From Ruminococcus sp. (GTDB lineage: Bacteria; Bacillota; Clostridia; Oscillospirales; Ruminococcaceae): DNA of 64,000 bases. The stretch lies in contig JAFXSC010000018.1 of the NCBI GenBank assembly GCA_017525915.1, positions 124,001 to 188,000 of the forward strand. Direction: 5' to 3'. Both the position numbers and the translations under genes were made by a program. Position 1 is the first letter of the stretch. The number at the start of each line of letters is the position of its first letter. Below the pieces are notes generated by a model, which did no database searches, was not told the DNA's origin, and saw only the letters and a list, made by a program, of their open reading frames with translations. Shown here one piece after another: positions 34,584 to 42,558 of this stretch.

Positions 34584-36475
34584 TGCCGCCTAAAGCAAAT
34601 ATGCGTCCCCCCGCCAAGCCCCGGAACGCCTTCGCTTCGCTGAAAAGGATATTCAGCTATATGTACGGCTTCAAGCTGCACATGACATTTGCCGTTATCG
34701 GCATAATCCTCAGCGCCGCTGCCGGTGTAGTCGGCACGAATATGCTCAAGCCCATTATCGACAACATCGACGATGCGCTGAAAACAGGCGACTGGGACAA
34801 AGATGCCTTCATAGGGCTCCTTGTCGTGCTTTCAGCGGTGTATGCCATGGGCGCTGTATCGACGTTCGTCTACCAGCGCGTCATGATGAAGGTCTCGACC
34901 ACCACCCTCATGCGTATCAGGAACGACCTGTTCGACAAAATGGAGTCGCTTCCCGTGCGCTTCTTCGATAAGCACACCCACGGCGAGCTCATGAGCCTTT
35001 ACACGAACGACACCGATGCGATACGCGAAATGCTCAGCAACAGCGTCGCACAGTTCATAAGCTCGGCAGTTACGATAGCAGGCGTACTCATCTCGATGAT
35101 AATACTTAGCTGGAGACTTACGATACTCGTTATCGTGATGTTCTTCCTTATGATAAAGATAGTCGGATTCATCGGTTCGCACAGCAGCAAGGGCTTCATC
35201 GCACAGCAGAAGGCTCTCGGCACGGTAAACGGCTATATCGAGGAGATGATAGACGGTCAGAAGGTAGTCAAGGTGTTCTGCCGCGAGGACAAGGCTGATG
35301 AGGAGTTCGATATCCTCAACGAACAGCTCTGCCAGGCGGCTACAAAGGCTAATACCTTTGCTAATGTCCTCATGCCGATAATGAACAACCTGTCCTACCT
35401 GCACTATGCAGCTACCGCTATAATCGGCGGTATCATGGCTGTCAAGGGCATCGGCGGAATGACTGTCGGTACGGTTGTTGCCTACCTCCAGCTCACAAGG
35501 TCGTTCTCGCACCCGATAACTCAGGTATCCCAGCAGCTCAATTCCGTACTCACAGCGCTTGCTGGCGCAGAGCGTATCTTCAATGTGATAGACGAGCAGC
35601 CGGAGTCTGACGACGGATATGTCACCCTTGTCAATGCGGATATCACTCCCGACGGCACTATCACCGAGGCTCCACGCCGCACAGGCAGATGGGCATGGCG
35701 TCACCCCCACAAGGCTGACGGTACCGTCACCTATACCGAGGTGCACGGAAACGTTGAATTTGACGATGTATACTTCGGCTATGAGCCGGAAAAGACCGTC
35801 CTCAACGGTATAACTCTCTATGCCCATGCCGGTCAGAAGATAGCCTTCGTCGGCTCTACCGGCGCAGGCAAGACCACGATAACCAACCTCATCAACCGCT
35901 TCTACGATGTTCCCGACGGAAAGATACGCTATGACGGAATCAACATAAACAAGATAAAGAAGGACGACCTCCGCCGTTCGCAGTCGATAGTATTGCAGGA
36001 TACCCACCTTTTCACCGGAACTGTCATGGAGAATATCCGCTACGGCAAGCTCGATGCTACCGACGAGGAGGTCTATGCTGCCGCCAAGCTCGCAAACGCC
36101 GACACCTTTATACGCCATCTCGAAAATGGCTATGATACGATGCTCACGGCTGACGGTGCAAATCTCTCGCAGGGTCAGAGACAGCTCCTTGCCATTGCAA
36201 GAGCGGCTGTTGCCGATCCGCCCGTGCTTATCCTTGATGAGGCGACAAGCTCTATCGACACACGAACGGAAGCCCTCATCGAAAAGGGGATGGACAGCCT
36301 CATGGAGGGCAGAACGGTCTTCGTTATCGCTCACAGGCTTTCGACTGTCCGCAATTCCAATGCGATCATGGTGCTCGAACACGGTAAGATAATCGAGCGC
36401 GGCTGTCACAGTGAACTTATTGCTCAGCACGGCAAATACTACCAGCTCTATACGGGTATGTTCGAGCTGAGCTGA
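34583..36475 (+). CDS. Heterodimeric ABC exporter subunit B (ATP-binding/permease)
   Basis: A 630-residue partner half-transporter. Six membrane helices cover about residues 25-330. The nucleotide-binding domain has Walker A GSTGAGKTT, signature LSQGQRQL, Walker B LILDEATSSIDT and HRLSTVRN, with the catalytic Glu present. Between the two domains there is an extra ~50-residue insert (EAPRRTGRWAWRHPHKADG) seen in this subfamily. Together with subunit A it should export drugs or lipids, regulated by the MarR protein. AAAGGAG precedes the ATG. Confidence 0.92.
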   Translation: MPPKANMRPPAKPRNAFASLKRIFSYMYGFKLHMTFAVIGIILSAAAGVVGTNMLKPIIDNIDDALKTGDWDKDAFIGLLVVLSAVYAMGAVSTFVYQRVMMKVSTTTLMRIRNDLFDKMESLPVRFFDKHTHGELMSLYTNDTDAIREMLSNSVAQFISSAVTIAGVLISMIILSWRLTILVIVMFFLMIKIVGFIGSHSSKGFIAQQKALGTVNGYIEEMIDGQKVVKVFCREDKADEEFDILNEQLCQAATKANTFANVLMPIMNNLSYLHYAATAIIGGIMAVKGIGGMTVGTVVAYLQLTRSFSHPITQVSQQLNSVLTALAGAERIFNVIDEQPESDDGYVTLVNADITPDGTITEAPRRTGRWAWRHPHKADGTVTYTEVHGNVEFDDVYFGYEPEKTVLNGITLYAHAGQKIAFVGSTGAGKTTITNLINRFYDVPDGKIRYDGININKIKKDDLRRSQSIVLQDTHLFTGTVMENIRYGKLDATDEEVYAAAKLANADTFIRHLENGYDTMLTADGANLSQGQRQLLAIARAAVADPPVLILDEATSSIDTRTEALIEKGMDSLMEGRTVFVIAHRLSTVRNSNAIMVLEHGKIIERGCHSELIAQHGKYYQLYTGMFELS

Positions 36476-36496
36476 TGTCCCGCTCAGGAGGATAAT

Positions 36497-37267
36497 ATGA
36501 AAAATCTGTTATTTGTAGGCGATGTAGTCGGAAAAAGCGGCTGCGACTTCCTGAGCAGCAAGCTCAGGCTGATAAAGCAGCAGTTCAGTGTAGATGTCAC
36601 CGTAGTGAACGGCGAGAATTCCGCACAGGGCAACGGCATTACCCGCGCATCAGCCGATATGATATTCAATGCCGGTGCTGATATCATCACTACCGGTAAC
36701 CATGCTTTCCGCCGCAGGGAACAGCTCGGGCTGTTTGATGACGACTTCATTATCCGCCCTGCGAATTACCCGGAGGGCGGTGCTCCCGGAAAGGGCGTGT
36801 GCGTCCTCGACTGCGGAGCTTACTCCGTTGCTGTGGTAAATCTCATGGGAACAGCACTCATGGAACCGCTCGACAACCCCTTCACCGTTATTGACAGTAT
36901 ACTGCCGGATATTGACGTTCCGAACGTCTTTGTGGACTTCCACGCGGAGACTACCTCAGAGAAAAAGGCTATGGGCTTCTACCTTGACGGCAAGGTAAGC
37001 GGAGTTTTCGGCACGCATACCCACGTCCAGACTTCGGACGAGTGTATCCTTCCCGGCGGTACCGCATATATCACCGATGCCGGCATGACGGGTCCGGAGC
37101 TCTCATGCCTCGGCGTTGAGCCGGCGGACGTCATCAGCTCGTTCAGATTCCGCACTCCGGCAAGATTTACCGAAGCAGCAGGGGATTGCTTCCTATGCTG
37201 CATTGTGGTGGAATTTGACGAGAAATGCGGCAAATCGTACAAAATTGAGCGGTTAATTATAAGATAA
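36497..37267 (+). CDS. ymdB: YmdB-type metallophosphoesterase
   Basis: A 256-residue enzyme of the TIGR00282 family. Metal and catalytic motifs are visible: FVGDVVGKSG, VVNGENSAQG, TTGNHAF, VDFHAETTSEK and FGTHTHVQT. In Bacillus subtilis YmdB hydrolyses 2',3'-cyclic nucleotides and influences the choice between biofilm and motility. It lies 21 bases after the exporter gene and is followed by spoVS, the conserved Firmicutes pairing. GGAGG precedes the ATG. Confidence 0.93.
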   Translation: MKNLLFVGDVVGKSGCDFLSSKLRLIKQQFSVDVTVVNGENSAQGNGITRASADMIFNAGADIITTGNHAFRRREQLGLFDDDFIIRPANYPEGGAPGKGVCVLDCGAYSVAVVNLMGTALMEPLDNPFTVIDSILPDIDVPNVFVDFHAETTSEKKAMGFYLDGKVSGVFGTHTHVQTSDECILPGGTAYITDAGMTGPELSCLGVEPADVISSFRFRTPARFTEAAGDCFLCCIVVEFDEKCGKSYKIERLIIR

Positions 37268-37289
37268 TATACAAAAATTGCTCTGACCT

Positions 37290-37318
37290 ATTGCTTTTTT
37301 CATTGTATTGGTGTATAA
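37290..37318 (+). promoter_or_regulatory. Promoter of spoVS
   Basis: TTGCTT (37290-37295) and TATAAT (37313-37318) are separated by 17 bases, about 60 bases before spoVS. The -10 is consensus for vegetative sigma A. No sigma-H pattern was evident. Confidence 0.65.
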
Positions 37319-37380
37319 TGTTGCTATGCAATACGGCATTACCAGTATAAACCAAACACTAATAACAGGAGGGCTATATC

Positions 37381-37641
37381 ATGGAGATCCTAAAAGTTTC
37401 ATCACATTCATCACCTAATTCAGTTGCAGGAGCTATTGCCGGTGTGATCAGAGAACAGAAGGCTGTTGAAGTACAGGCAGTTGGCGCTGGCGCTGCAAAT
37501 CAGGCTATCAAGTCAATAGCTATCGCCAGAGGATATCTTGCTCCTATCGGCGTAGACCTTATCTGCGTCCCTGCCTTTGCAAATATCACTATCGACGGCG
37601 AAGAGAGAACAGCCATCAAGCTCATCTGTGAGCAGAGATAA
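37381..37641 (+). CDS. spoVS: Stage V sporulation protein S
   Basis: An 86-residue Alba-fold protein, highly conserved in length and sequence across spore formers: EILKVSSHSSPNSVAGAIAG, VQAVGAGAANQAIKSIAIARG and a basic C-terminus. In Bacillus subtilis it is needed for progress past stage V of sporulation and affects septation. Its presence supports a spore-forming or spore-derived lineage. AGGAGG lies before the ATG. It has its own promoter and terminator, so it can be expressed apart from ymdB. Confidence 0.97.
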   Translation: MEILKVSSHSSPNSVAGAIAGVIREQKAVEVQAVGAGAANQAIKSIAIARGYLAPIGVDLICVPAFANITIDGEERTAIKLICEQR

Positions 37642-37663
37642 GAGTATTATTTATATAACTGTT

Positions 37664-37689
37664 AAGGGCGGATATTCCGCCCTTTTTTT
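37664..37689 (+). terminator. Terminator after spoVS
   Basis: AAGGGCGGA (37664-37672) and TCCGCCCTT (37676-37684) form a 9-bp stem with a TAT loop, followed by a T run. Confidence 0.9.
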
Positions 37690-37771
37690 GCTTTTTGGCA
37701 AGCCTTCAGACAACGCGGTATCTGTGTGAAGGTTCGGGCATAGTCACACCATGAACCGGCGAATGACATAA

Positions 37772-37804
37772 AAAACTGCCGCTGTGCAATACAGCGGCAG
37801 TTTT
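37772..37804 (-). terminator. Terminator of trpB2
   Basis: A perfect 14-bp stem (37772-37785 with 37791-37804, core ACTGCCGCTGT/ACAGCGGCAGT) has loop GCAAT. On the minus strand it is followed by a T run (A tract at 37771-37775 plus). Confidence 0.88.
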
Positions 37805-37826
37805 CATATCTTTCAGTGATCAGAGA

Positions 37827-39203
37827 TCAGCCGTTTACCTTGGGGAGCTTTGCGATAGAAGCAGCTATTTCCTCATCAGTAGGGATATAGTCGCTCATCG
37901 TACCGTCATTGTAAGCGGCATAAGCATACATATCGAAGTAGCCTGTACCTGTGAGACCGAAGAGGATGGTTTTCTCCTCGCCTGTTTCCTTGCATCTGAG
38001 TGCCTCGTCGATAGCGGCACGGATAGCGTGGCTGCTCTCCGGAGCAGGAAGGATTCCCTCAACTCTTGCGAACTGCTGTGCTGCCTCGAATACTGAGGTC
38101 TGCTCAACGGAACGTGCTTCCATAAGACCCTGATCGTAGAGCTCGGAGAGGATAGCGCTCATACCGTGGTAACGGAGACCGCCTGCGTGGTTGGGTGAGG
38201 GCATGAAGCCGCTGCCGAGAGTGTACATCTTCTGGAGCGGGCAAACCTTACCTGTATCGCAGAAGTCGTAAGCGTAGGTACCTCTTGTGAAGCTCGGGCA
38301 TGAAGCCGGCTCAACTGCGATGAAACGGTAGTCAGCTTCGCCGCGGAGCTTTTCGCCCATGAAGGGTGAGATGAGACCGCCGAGGTTTGAACCGCCGCCT
38401 GCACAGCCGATGATCACATCGGGCTTGATGCCGTACTTGTCCATAGCTATCTTTGCTTCCATACCGATAACGGACTGGTGGAGGAGTACCTGTGAGAGAA
38501 CGCTTCCGAGAACGTAGCGGTAGCCTTCCTGAGTTGTAGCAGCCTCAACAGCCTCAGAGATAGCGCAGCCGAGGCTTCCGCCTGTCTCGGGGAATTCAGA
38601 GAGTATCTTTCTGCCGACCTCAGTAGTCATTGAGGGGGAAGGAGTTACCTTTGCACCGTAGGTACGCATAACCTCGCGGCGGAAGGGCTTCTGCTCGTAG
38701 GATACCTTTACCATGTATACCTGACAGTCGAGGTCGAGGTAAGAGCAAGCCATTGAGAGAGCTGTACCCCACTGACCTGCACCGGTCTCGGTAGTTACGC
38801 CCTTGAGCCCCTGCTTCTTGGCGTAGTAAGCCTGAGCGATAGCGGAATTGAGCTTGTGTGAGCCGCTGGTGTTGTTGCCCTCGAACTTGTAGTATATCTT
38901 TGCGGGAGTGCCGAGCTTCTTTTCAAGGCAGTAAGCTCTTACGAGCGGTGAGGGACGGTACATCTTGTAGAAGTTGAGTATTTCGTCCGGAATGGCGATG
39001 AAGCGGTCAGTTTCGTTGAGCTCCTGCTTTACGAGCTCATCGCAGAAAACGTGGCTGAGCTCCTCGGCTGTGCAGGGCTTGCCGGTGCCGGGATTAAGGA
39101 GCGGAGCGGGCTTCTTCTTCATATCGGCGCGGACGTTGTACCACTGTGTGGGCATTTCATTTTCTTCAAGATAGATCTTGTAGGGGATAGTATTATTGGA
39201 CAT
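37827..39203 (-). CDS. TrpB2-type tryptophan synthase beta-like enzyme
   Basis: A 458-residue PLP enzyme of the TrpB2 group (longer than classical TrpB, with an N-terminal extension). The PLP lysine is in GSHKLNSA. TETGAGQWGTAL and the phosphate-binding CAGGGSNLGG are present. It would join indole and serine to make tryptophan. No trpA or other trp gene lies nearby, which fits TrpB2 acting alone in indole salvage, or an unlinked pathway. ATG 39203 was chosen because AAGGAG lies eight bases upstream. It has its own promoter and terminator. Confidence 0.92.
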   Translation of the reverse strand: MSNNTIPYKIYLEENEMPTQWYNVRADMKKKPAPLLNPGTGKPCTAEELSHVFCDELVKQELNETDRFIAIPDEILNFYKMYRPSPLVRAYCLEKKLGTPAKIYYKFEGNNTSGSHKLNSAIAQAYYAKKQGLKGVTTETGAGQWGTALSMACSYLDLDCQVYMVKVSYEQKPFRREVMRTYGAKVTPSPSMTTEVGRKILSEFPETGGSLGCAISEAVEAATTQEGYRYVLGSVLSQVLLHQSVIGMEAKIAMDKYGIKPDVIIGCAGGGSNLGGLISPFMGEKLRGEADYRFIAVEPASCPSFTRGTYAYDFCDTGKVCPLQKMYTLGSGFMPSPNHAGGLRYHGMSAILSELYDQGLMEARSVEQTSVFEAAQQFARVEGILPAPESSHAIRAAIDEALRCKETGEEKTILFGLTGTGYFDMYAYAAYNDGTMSDYIPTDEEIAASIAKLPKVNG

Positions 39204-39255
39204 AGAAATTCTCCTTTTCGTTCCGGTTTTTACCGAGCTGTAATCAAACACCATA

Positions 39256-39284
39256 ATTATACCATATGGAGATAATATTGTCAA
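39256..39284 (-). promoter_or_regulatory. Promoter of trpB2
   Basis: On the minus strand TTGACA (39284-39279) and TATAAT (39261-39256) are separated by 17 bases. This is an exact consensus promoter. Confidence 0.88.
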
Positions 39285-39369
39285 GCATTTGCGCTGATGT
39301 GCTGTGGTAAAAGCATTTACTTATCCGGGGCTTTTCGTGCTGAAGTAAAGAAAAACTGTTCAGCCTTCT

Positions 39370-40254
39370 TTATTTATTCGATACCGAGAATATATCCGCG
39401 ACCTCGGTGAGCGTGATATAGGCGAGAGGGTCGTTCCGCTGTACGATGTCCTTCATCTTCATTACCTGAAAACGGTTCACCACGAAGTACAGAAACTTCC
39501 TTTCCGTGCCGGAAAATCCGCCCTTTGCGTCTATCAGCGTGACTCCGCAGCCGAATTCCTCCATGAGCTCGCTGCATATCTCGTCCGGCTTTGAGGTTAT
39601 GATGATAGCCGCCTTCGAGCGCTGCAAGCCTTCAACTATGAAATCGACCGTCCTGAGCGCGGCATAGTAGGTCACTATCGAGTATAGCGGCAGTATCCAG
39701 CTGTTTATGGAGATGCCGCAGACTATGTACAGAAGGACGTTGTATATCATCACAAACGAGCCGACCGACAGCCCGAGCCGCTTTGCAAATATAACAGCCA
39801 TGACCTCAACGCCGTCCATAGCGCCGCCGAAGCGAAGCGCAAATCCGCTGCCGACGCCCGATATCACACCTCCGAAAAGGGCGCAGAGCAGGAGGTCTGT
39901 TCCGGCGAGGGGAGAGGCGATGCTCACATCGACCGGCAGCACATCGGTTATCAGCCACGCGGTGACGGAGTATACCGCAACGGTATATATCGAGCTTGCG
40001 GTGAAGCGCTTTCCCTGCTTTTTCAGACCGTAAAGAAAGAGCGGAACGTTCAGGACGATGAGGAATACCGAGAGCGAAAGTCCGGAGGGCGTGAGCTGGG
40101 AGAGCAGCATAGATGTTCCGGAAACGCCGCTGTCATAGAGCTTTACCGGCATGAGGAATATGGTTATGCCGAAGGCGTTGACAATCCCGGCAAGGGTCAG
40201 CATTAAGATGCTGAGCGGGTCGGTGTTCGTGAGAGCGGATAGCAGCTTTTTCAT
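39370..40254 (-). CDS. YitT-family membrane protein
   Basis: A 294-residue protein. Five or six hydrophobic helices occupy residues 15-205 (ILMLTLAGIVNAFGITIFLMP, VFLIVLNVPLFLYGL, LLLCALFGGVISGVGSG). A cytoplasmic C-terminal DUF2179 domain follows (IITSKPDEICSELMEEF, FVVNRFQVMKMKDIV). GALRFGG-like ALRFGGAMDGVEVMA is a family hallmark. YitT proteins are widespread in Firmicutes; their function is not established. It lies upstream of trpB2 on the same strand but separated by about 165 bases containing the trpB2 promoter. Confidence 0.9.
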   Translation of the reverse strand: MKKLLSALTNTDPLSILMLTLAGIVNAFGITIFLMPVKLYDSGVSGTSMLLSQLTPSGLSLSVFLIVLNVPLFLYGLKKQGKRFTASSIYTVAVYSVTAWLITDVLPVDVSIASPLAGTDLLLCALFGGVISGVGSGFALRFGGAMDGVEVMAVIFAKRLGLSVGSFVMIYNVLLYIVCGISINSWILPLYSIVTYYAALRTVDFIVEGLQRSKAAIIITSKPDEICSELMEEFGCGVTLIDAKGGFSGTERKFLYFVVNRFQVMKMKDIVQRNDPLAYITLTEVADIFSVSNK

Positions 40255-40266
40255 AATGCTCCTTTC

Positions 40267-40301
40267 AAAAAACAGCGGGACACTGCCGAAACAATGCCCC
40301 G
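40267..40301 (-). terminator. Terminator of the 62-residue protein gene
   Basis: On the minus strand CGGGGCATTG (40301-40292) pairs with CAGTGTCCCG (40285-40276) with two wobble pairs, then a run of T. It lies between the small gene and the yitT-like gene. Confidence 0.6.
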
Positions 40302-40307
40302 TTGCAA

Positions 40308-40496
40308 TTACTTCTTGATCTTGCTGATAACGTCCTCGACCTTGTCCTTGACGTCGTCAACTGAAACCTTGGAGGAAACTTCCTTTACGACCTTGTTGAT
40401 CTTGTCGTCCGGAAGATCGATACCGGTAACTTTTTCTACTGCCTTTACCGGGTCTTTTTCCTTAGCTATTGCGTCTGCTGCTTTTTTGAGATCCAT
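40308..40496 (-). CDS. Small acidic/basic helical protein, 62 residues
   Basis: The sequence is lysine/aspartate/valine-rich and appears fully helical: KKAADAIAKEKDPVKAVEK, TGIDLPDDKINKVVKEV and a repeated VDDVKDKVEDV pattern. I do not recognise a named family, though similar short proteins with a DPVKAVEKLTGIDLPDD-like core are common in related Clostridia from memory. Consensus-spaced promoter, a GAAGG site and a terminator on the same strand all support a real gene. It has no signal or membrane segment. It is the only small gene here with full expression signals of its own. Confidence 0.7.
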   Translation of the reverse strand: MDLKKAADAIAKEKDPVKAVEKVTGIDLPDDKINKVVKEVSSKVSVDDVKDKVEDVISKIKK

Positions 40497-40532
40497 AATG
40501 GAGCCTTCTTTCCGTAAAAATATTGTACATAT

Positions 40533-40561
40533 ATTATATCACATATTTTGTGAAAATGCAA
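40533..40561 (-). promoter_or_regulatory. Promoter of the 62-residue protein gene
   Basis: On the minus strand TTGCAT (40561-40556) and TATAAT (40538-40533) are separated by 17 bases, about 37 bases before the start. Confidence 0.7.
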
Positions 40562-40595
40562 TAGTTTTATGAAAAACTTTTATTGTCTTCTGAAG

Positions 40596-41588
40596 CTATC
40601 CCACAAGTCCAGACCGCTCAATGCCTTCGGTGAAGTATTTCTGGAGGAAGGTATAAAGTATCAGCAGGGGCGTTATCGAGAGCAGACAGCTTGCCTGTTT
40701 CCAGACTATCTGTTCGCGCGGGCTCATTTTTATCGTGGCATCACCAAACATTCTCAGCGAGAGCTCGCTGTCGAGGTTGTAGAGCATCGTGGAGACCGTT
40801 CTCGTGTTGTGGAAGAACATCGTGCTGACATAGTAATCGTTCCAGTACCATACTATTGAGAACAGGAATACCGTGAGGAAAGCTGGAATGGCGTTAGGTA
40901 TCATCACGCGGACAAAGGTCATGAACGGTCCGCAGCCGTCGATATAAGCCGCGTCCTCAAGCTCGCGGGGAAGTCCGCGGAAGAACTGGCGGAATATCAG
41001 TATCATCAGTCCCGAGCGTATGCCGTTTGCGGTCATAGCCGGGAGGTACATCGTCCATACGCTGTCTATTAGGTTCCTGCTGAACACTCCCTTTATGCCG
41101 AAAAATCTGAACTGGAAGAAAAGCGGCAGCGATATTATCTGTGTCGGGACGAGCATCATGAGTATGACTATGCCGAACAGCAGCTTCTTTCCGCGGAAGC
41201 TGAACCGTGCGAAGCCGTAGCCGGTCAGGGCGCAGGAGGCTACCTGCATGAACGAGCACCCGACATTGATAACGAGCGTGTTCCGCAGAGCGTTCCAGAA
41301 GTCCATAGCCTCAATGGTATCTTTAAGTACGCTCAGGGTCGGGTGGCGCGGTATCCAGAGCACCGTCGGGTCAGTCATGTCGCTCCGGTCGCGGAAGGTG
41401 CAGCTTATCATGTAGAGCAGAGGGTAGAGTATAATGAAGCCGAGCCCGAAAAGTATCAGGAACCGGAAGAACCGCCAGAGCCGGTCGGCGGCATTCCTGC
41501 GGCGTATATAGCTCCGTTCTGCGCGCGGCAGGGACTTCATTCGGAGCCTGCTCCGTTCTTTTGCGCTCATAGTGTTCTTTTCAGCCAT
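40596..41588 (-). CDS. Carbohydrate ABC transporter permease (MalG-like), second pair
   Basis: A 330-residue permease. A basic N-terminal tail of ~40 residues precedes six membrane helices. The EAA coupling motif, which contacts the ATPase, reads ELEDAAYIDGCGPFMTFVRV near residue 225. It is the last gene of the eight-gene run and pairs with the permease gene before it. No ATPase is present in the locus, so a shared multi-sugar ATPase such as MsmX encoded elsewhere is likely to serve it. The C-terminus ends GIERSGLVG, close to the usual GLTSGAVKG-type end of MalG proteins. Confidence 0.88.
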   Translation of the reverse strand: MAEKNTMSAKERSRLRMKSLPRAERSYIRRRNAADRLWRFFRFLILFGLGFIILYPLLYMISCTFRDRSDMTDPTVLWIPRHPTLSVLKDTIEAMDFWNALRNTLVINVGCSFMQVASCALTGYGFARFSFRGKKLLFGIVILMMLVPTQIISLPLFFQFRFFGIKGVFSRNLIDSVWTMYLPAMTANGIRSGLMILIFRQFFRGLPRELEDAAYIDGCGPFMTFVRVMIPNAIPAFLTVFLFSIVWYWNDYYVSTMFFHNTRTVSTMLYNLDSELSLRMFGDATIKMSPREQIVWKQASCLLSITPLLILYTFLQKYFTEGIERSGLVG

Positions 41589-41625
41589 TGGATACTCACC
41601 CCGCTTTCATGTGTTTTCTGATGTG

Positions 41626-42558
41626 TTATTCGTTTTCGTAATATATGAACCGGCTTATCACCGCTGAAAGTATGCCCACTGCTATGAGAACCACCGCAAA
41701 GTATATCCATGCCATTGCCGCGGCAAGACCGTAGTTCATATCCTCGTTCTGGAAGGTCATTATCCTCCGCATGACCTTGTTCATCGGGTTCGTGAAGGAG
41801 TCTATGACCGTGAAAATAAGGTTTGCAAGTATGAACGGACTGACGCAGGGAAGGGTTATCTTCCAGAAGTATTCCCATGAGGTCGCACCCTCGAGCTGCG
41901 CCGCTTCTCTTGCGGAGGATGGGATATTCTGCAAAGCCGCAAGGAACAGGAGTATCTGTATGCCGGAGCTCCAGACTATCCCGAATACATTGTCTGCGAC
42001 TGCGGTGATGAAGTTGGTTATCCTTCCGCTCATGCCGTATACCCCGAGGAACTGCATGAGGTCGCCGACGAGGTCCGTCCTGAACATTGTGGAGAACTGC
42101 GCCGCGCCGGTATTGCCGGTGGACTTGATATCGCCGCTGATTATCTCATATACCGGACCTGTCGCTATGATGACAGGGAGGAAGAATATCGCACGGGAAA
42201 GAGTTCTTCCGCGAAATTTCTGGTTCAGCACGACTGCGATGAACAGCGAGAATATGAGTATGAGCGGAGTTTTCCACAGCGTTTCGATGAGCGTTTCTTC
42301 GAGGAGGTCGGTATACTGCGGGTCCTTGCTGACCGCATGGCGGTAGTTGCTCAGACCCGCCCATTCAACTTTGAGATTTCCGGGCTCGATAGATACCGAG
42401 CTGAAAGAGTAAATCATCGACTTTACGAGCGGTATAAGGAAGAACAGCAAAGTGCCGACAAGCCACAGACTTATGAAGCCGTAGCCGTACCGCGCCTTTC
42501 TCTTTTCGTAGGAGCTGCGCGGTCTTCTGCGTTGCTTTTTGGTTATCTCAGCCTTCAT
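41626..42558 (-). CDS. Carbohydrate ABC transporter permease (MalF/UgpA-like), second pair
   Basis: A 310-residue permease with a basic N-terminal tail (KKQRRRPRSSYEKRK) and six membrane helices. EAA motif: SAREAAQLEGATSWEYFWKI near residue 220. ATG overlaps the stop of the DUF5696 gene by one base, a sign of translational coupling. The large loop after the second helices (EIISGDIKSTGNTG) is longer than in the first-pair homologue, so the two pairs are not recent copies of each other. Together with the downstream permease it forms a second import channel of the locus. Confidence 0.88.
   Translation of the reverse strand: MKAEITKKQRRRPRSSYEKRKARYGYGFISLWLVGTLLFFLIPLVKSMIYSFSSVSIEPGNLKVEWAGLSNYRHAVSKDPQYTDLLEETLIETLWKTPLILIFSLFIAVVLNQKFRGRTLSRAIFFLPVIIATGPVYEIISGDIKSTGNTGAAQFSTMFRTDLVGDLMQFLGVYGMSGRITNFITAVADNVFGIVWSSGIQILLFLAALQNIPSSAREAAQLEGATSWEYFWKITLPCVSPFILANLIFTVIDSFTNPMNKVMRRIMTFQNEDMNYGLAAAMAWIYFAVVLIAVGILSAVISRFIYYENE

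Noticed and set aside
34832-36430. 532-codon open frame antisense to the ABC exporter subunit B
   Set aside because: Its codons mirror the strong third-position bias of the real gene on the other strand; the product has no domain pattern and no ribosome-binding site.
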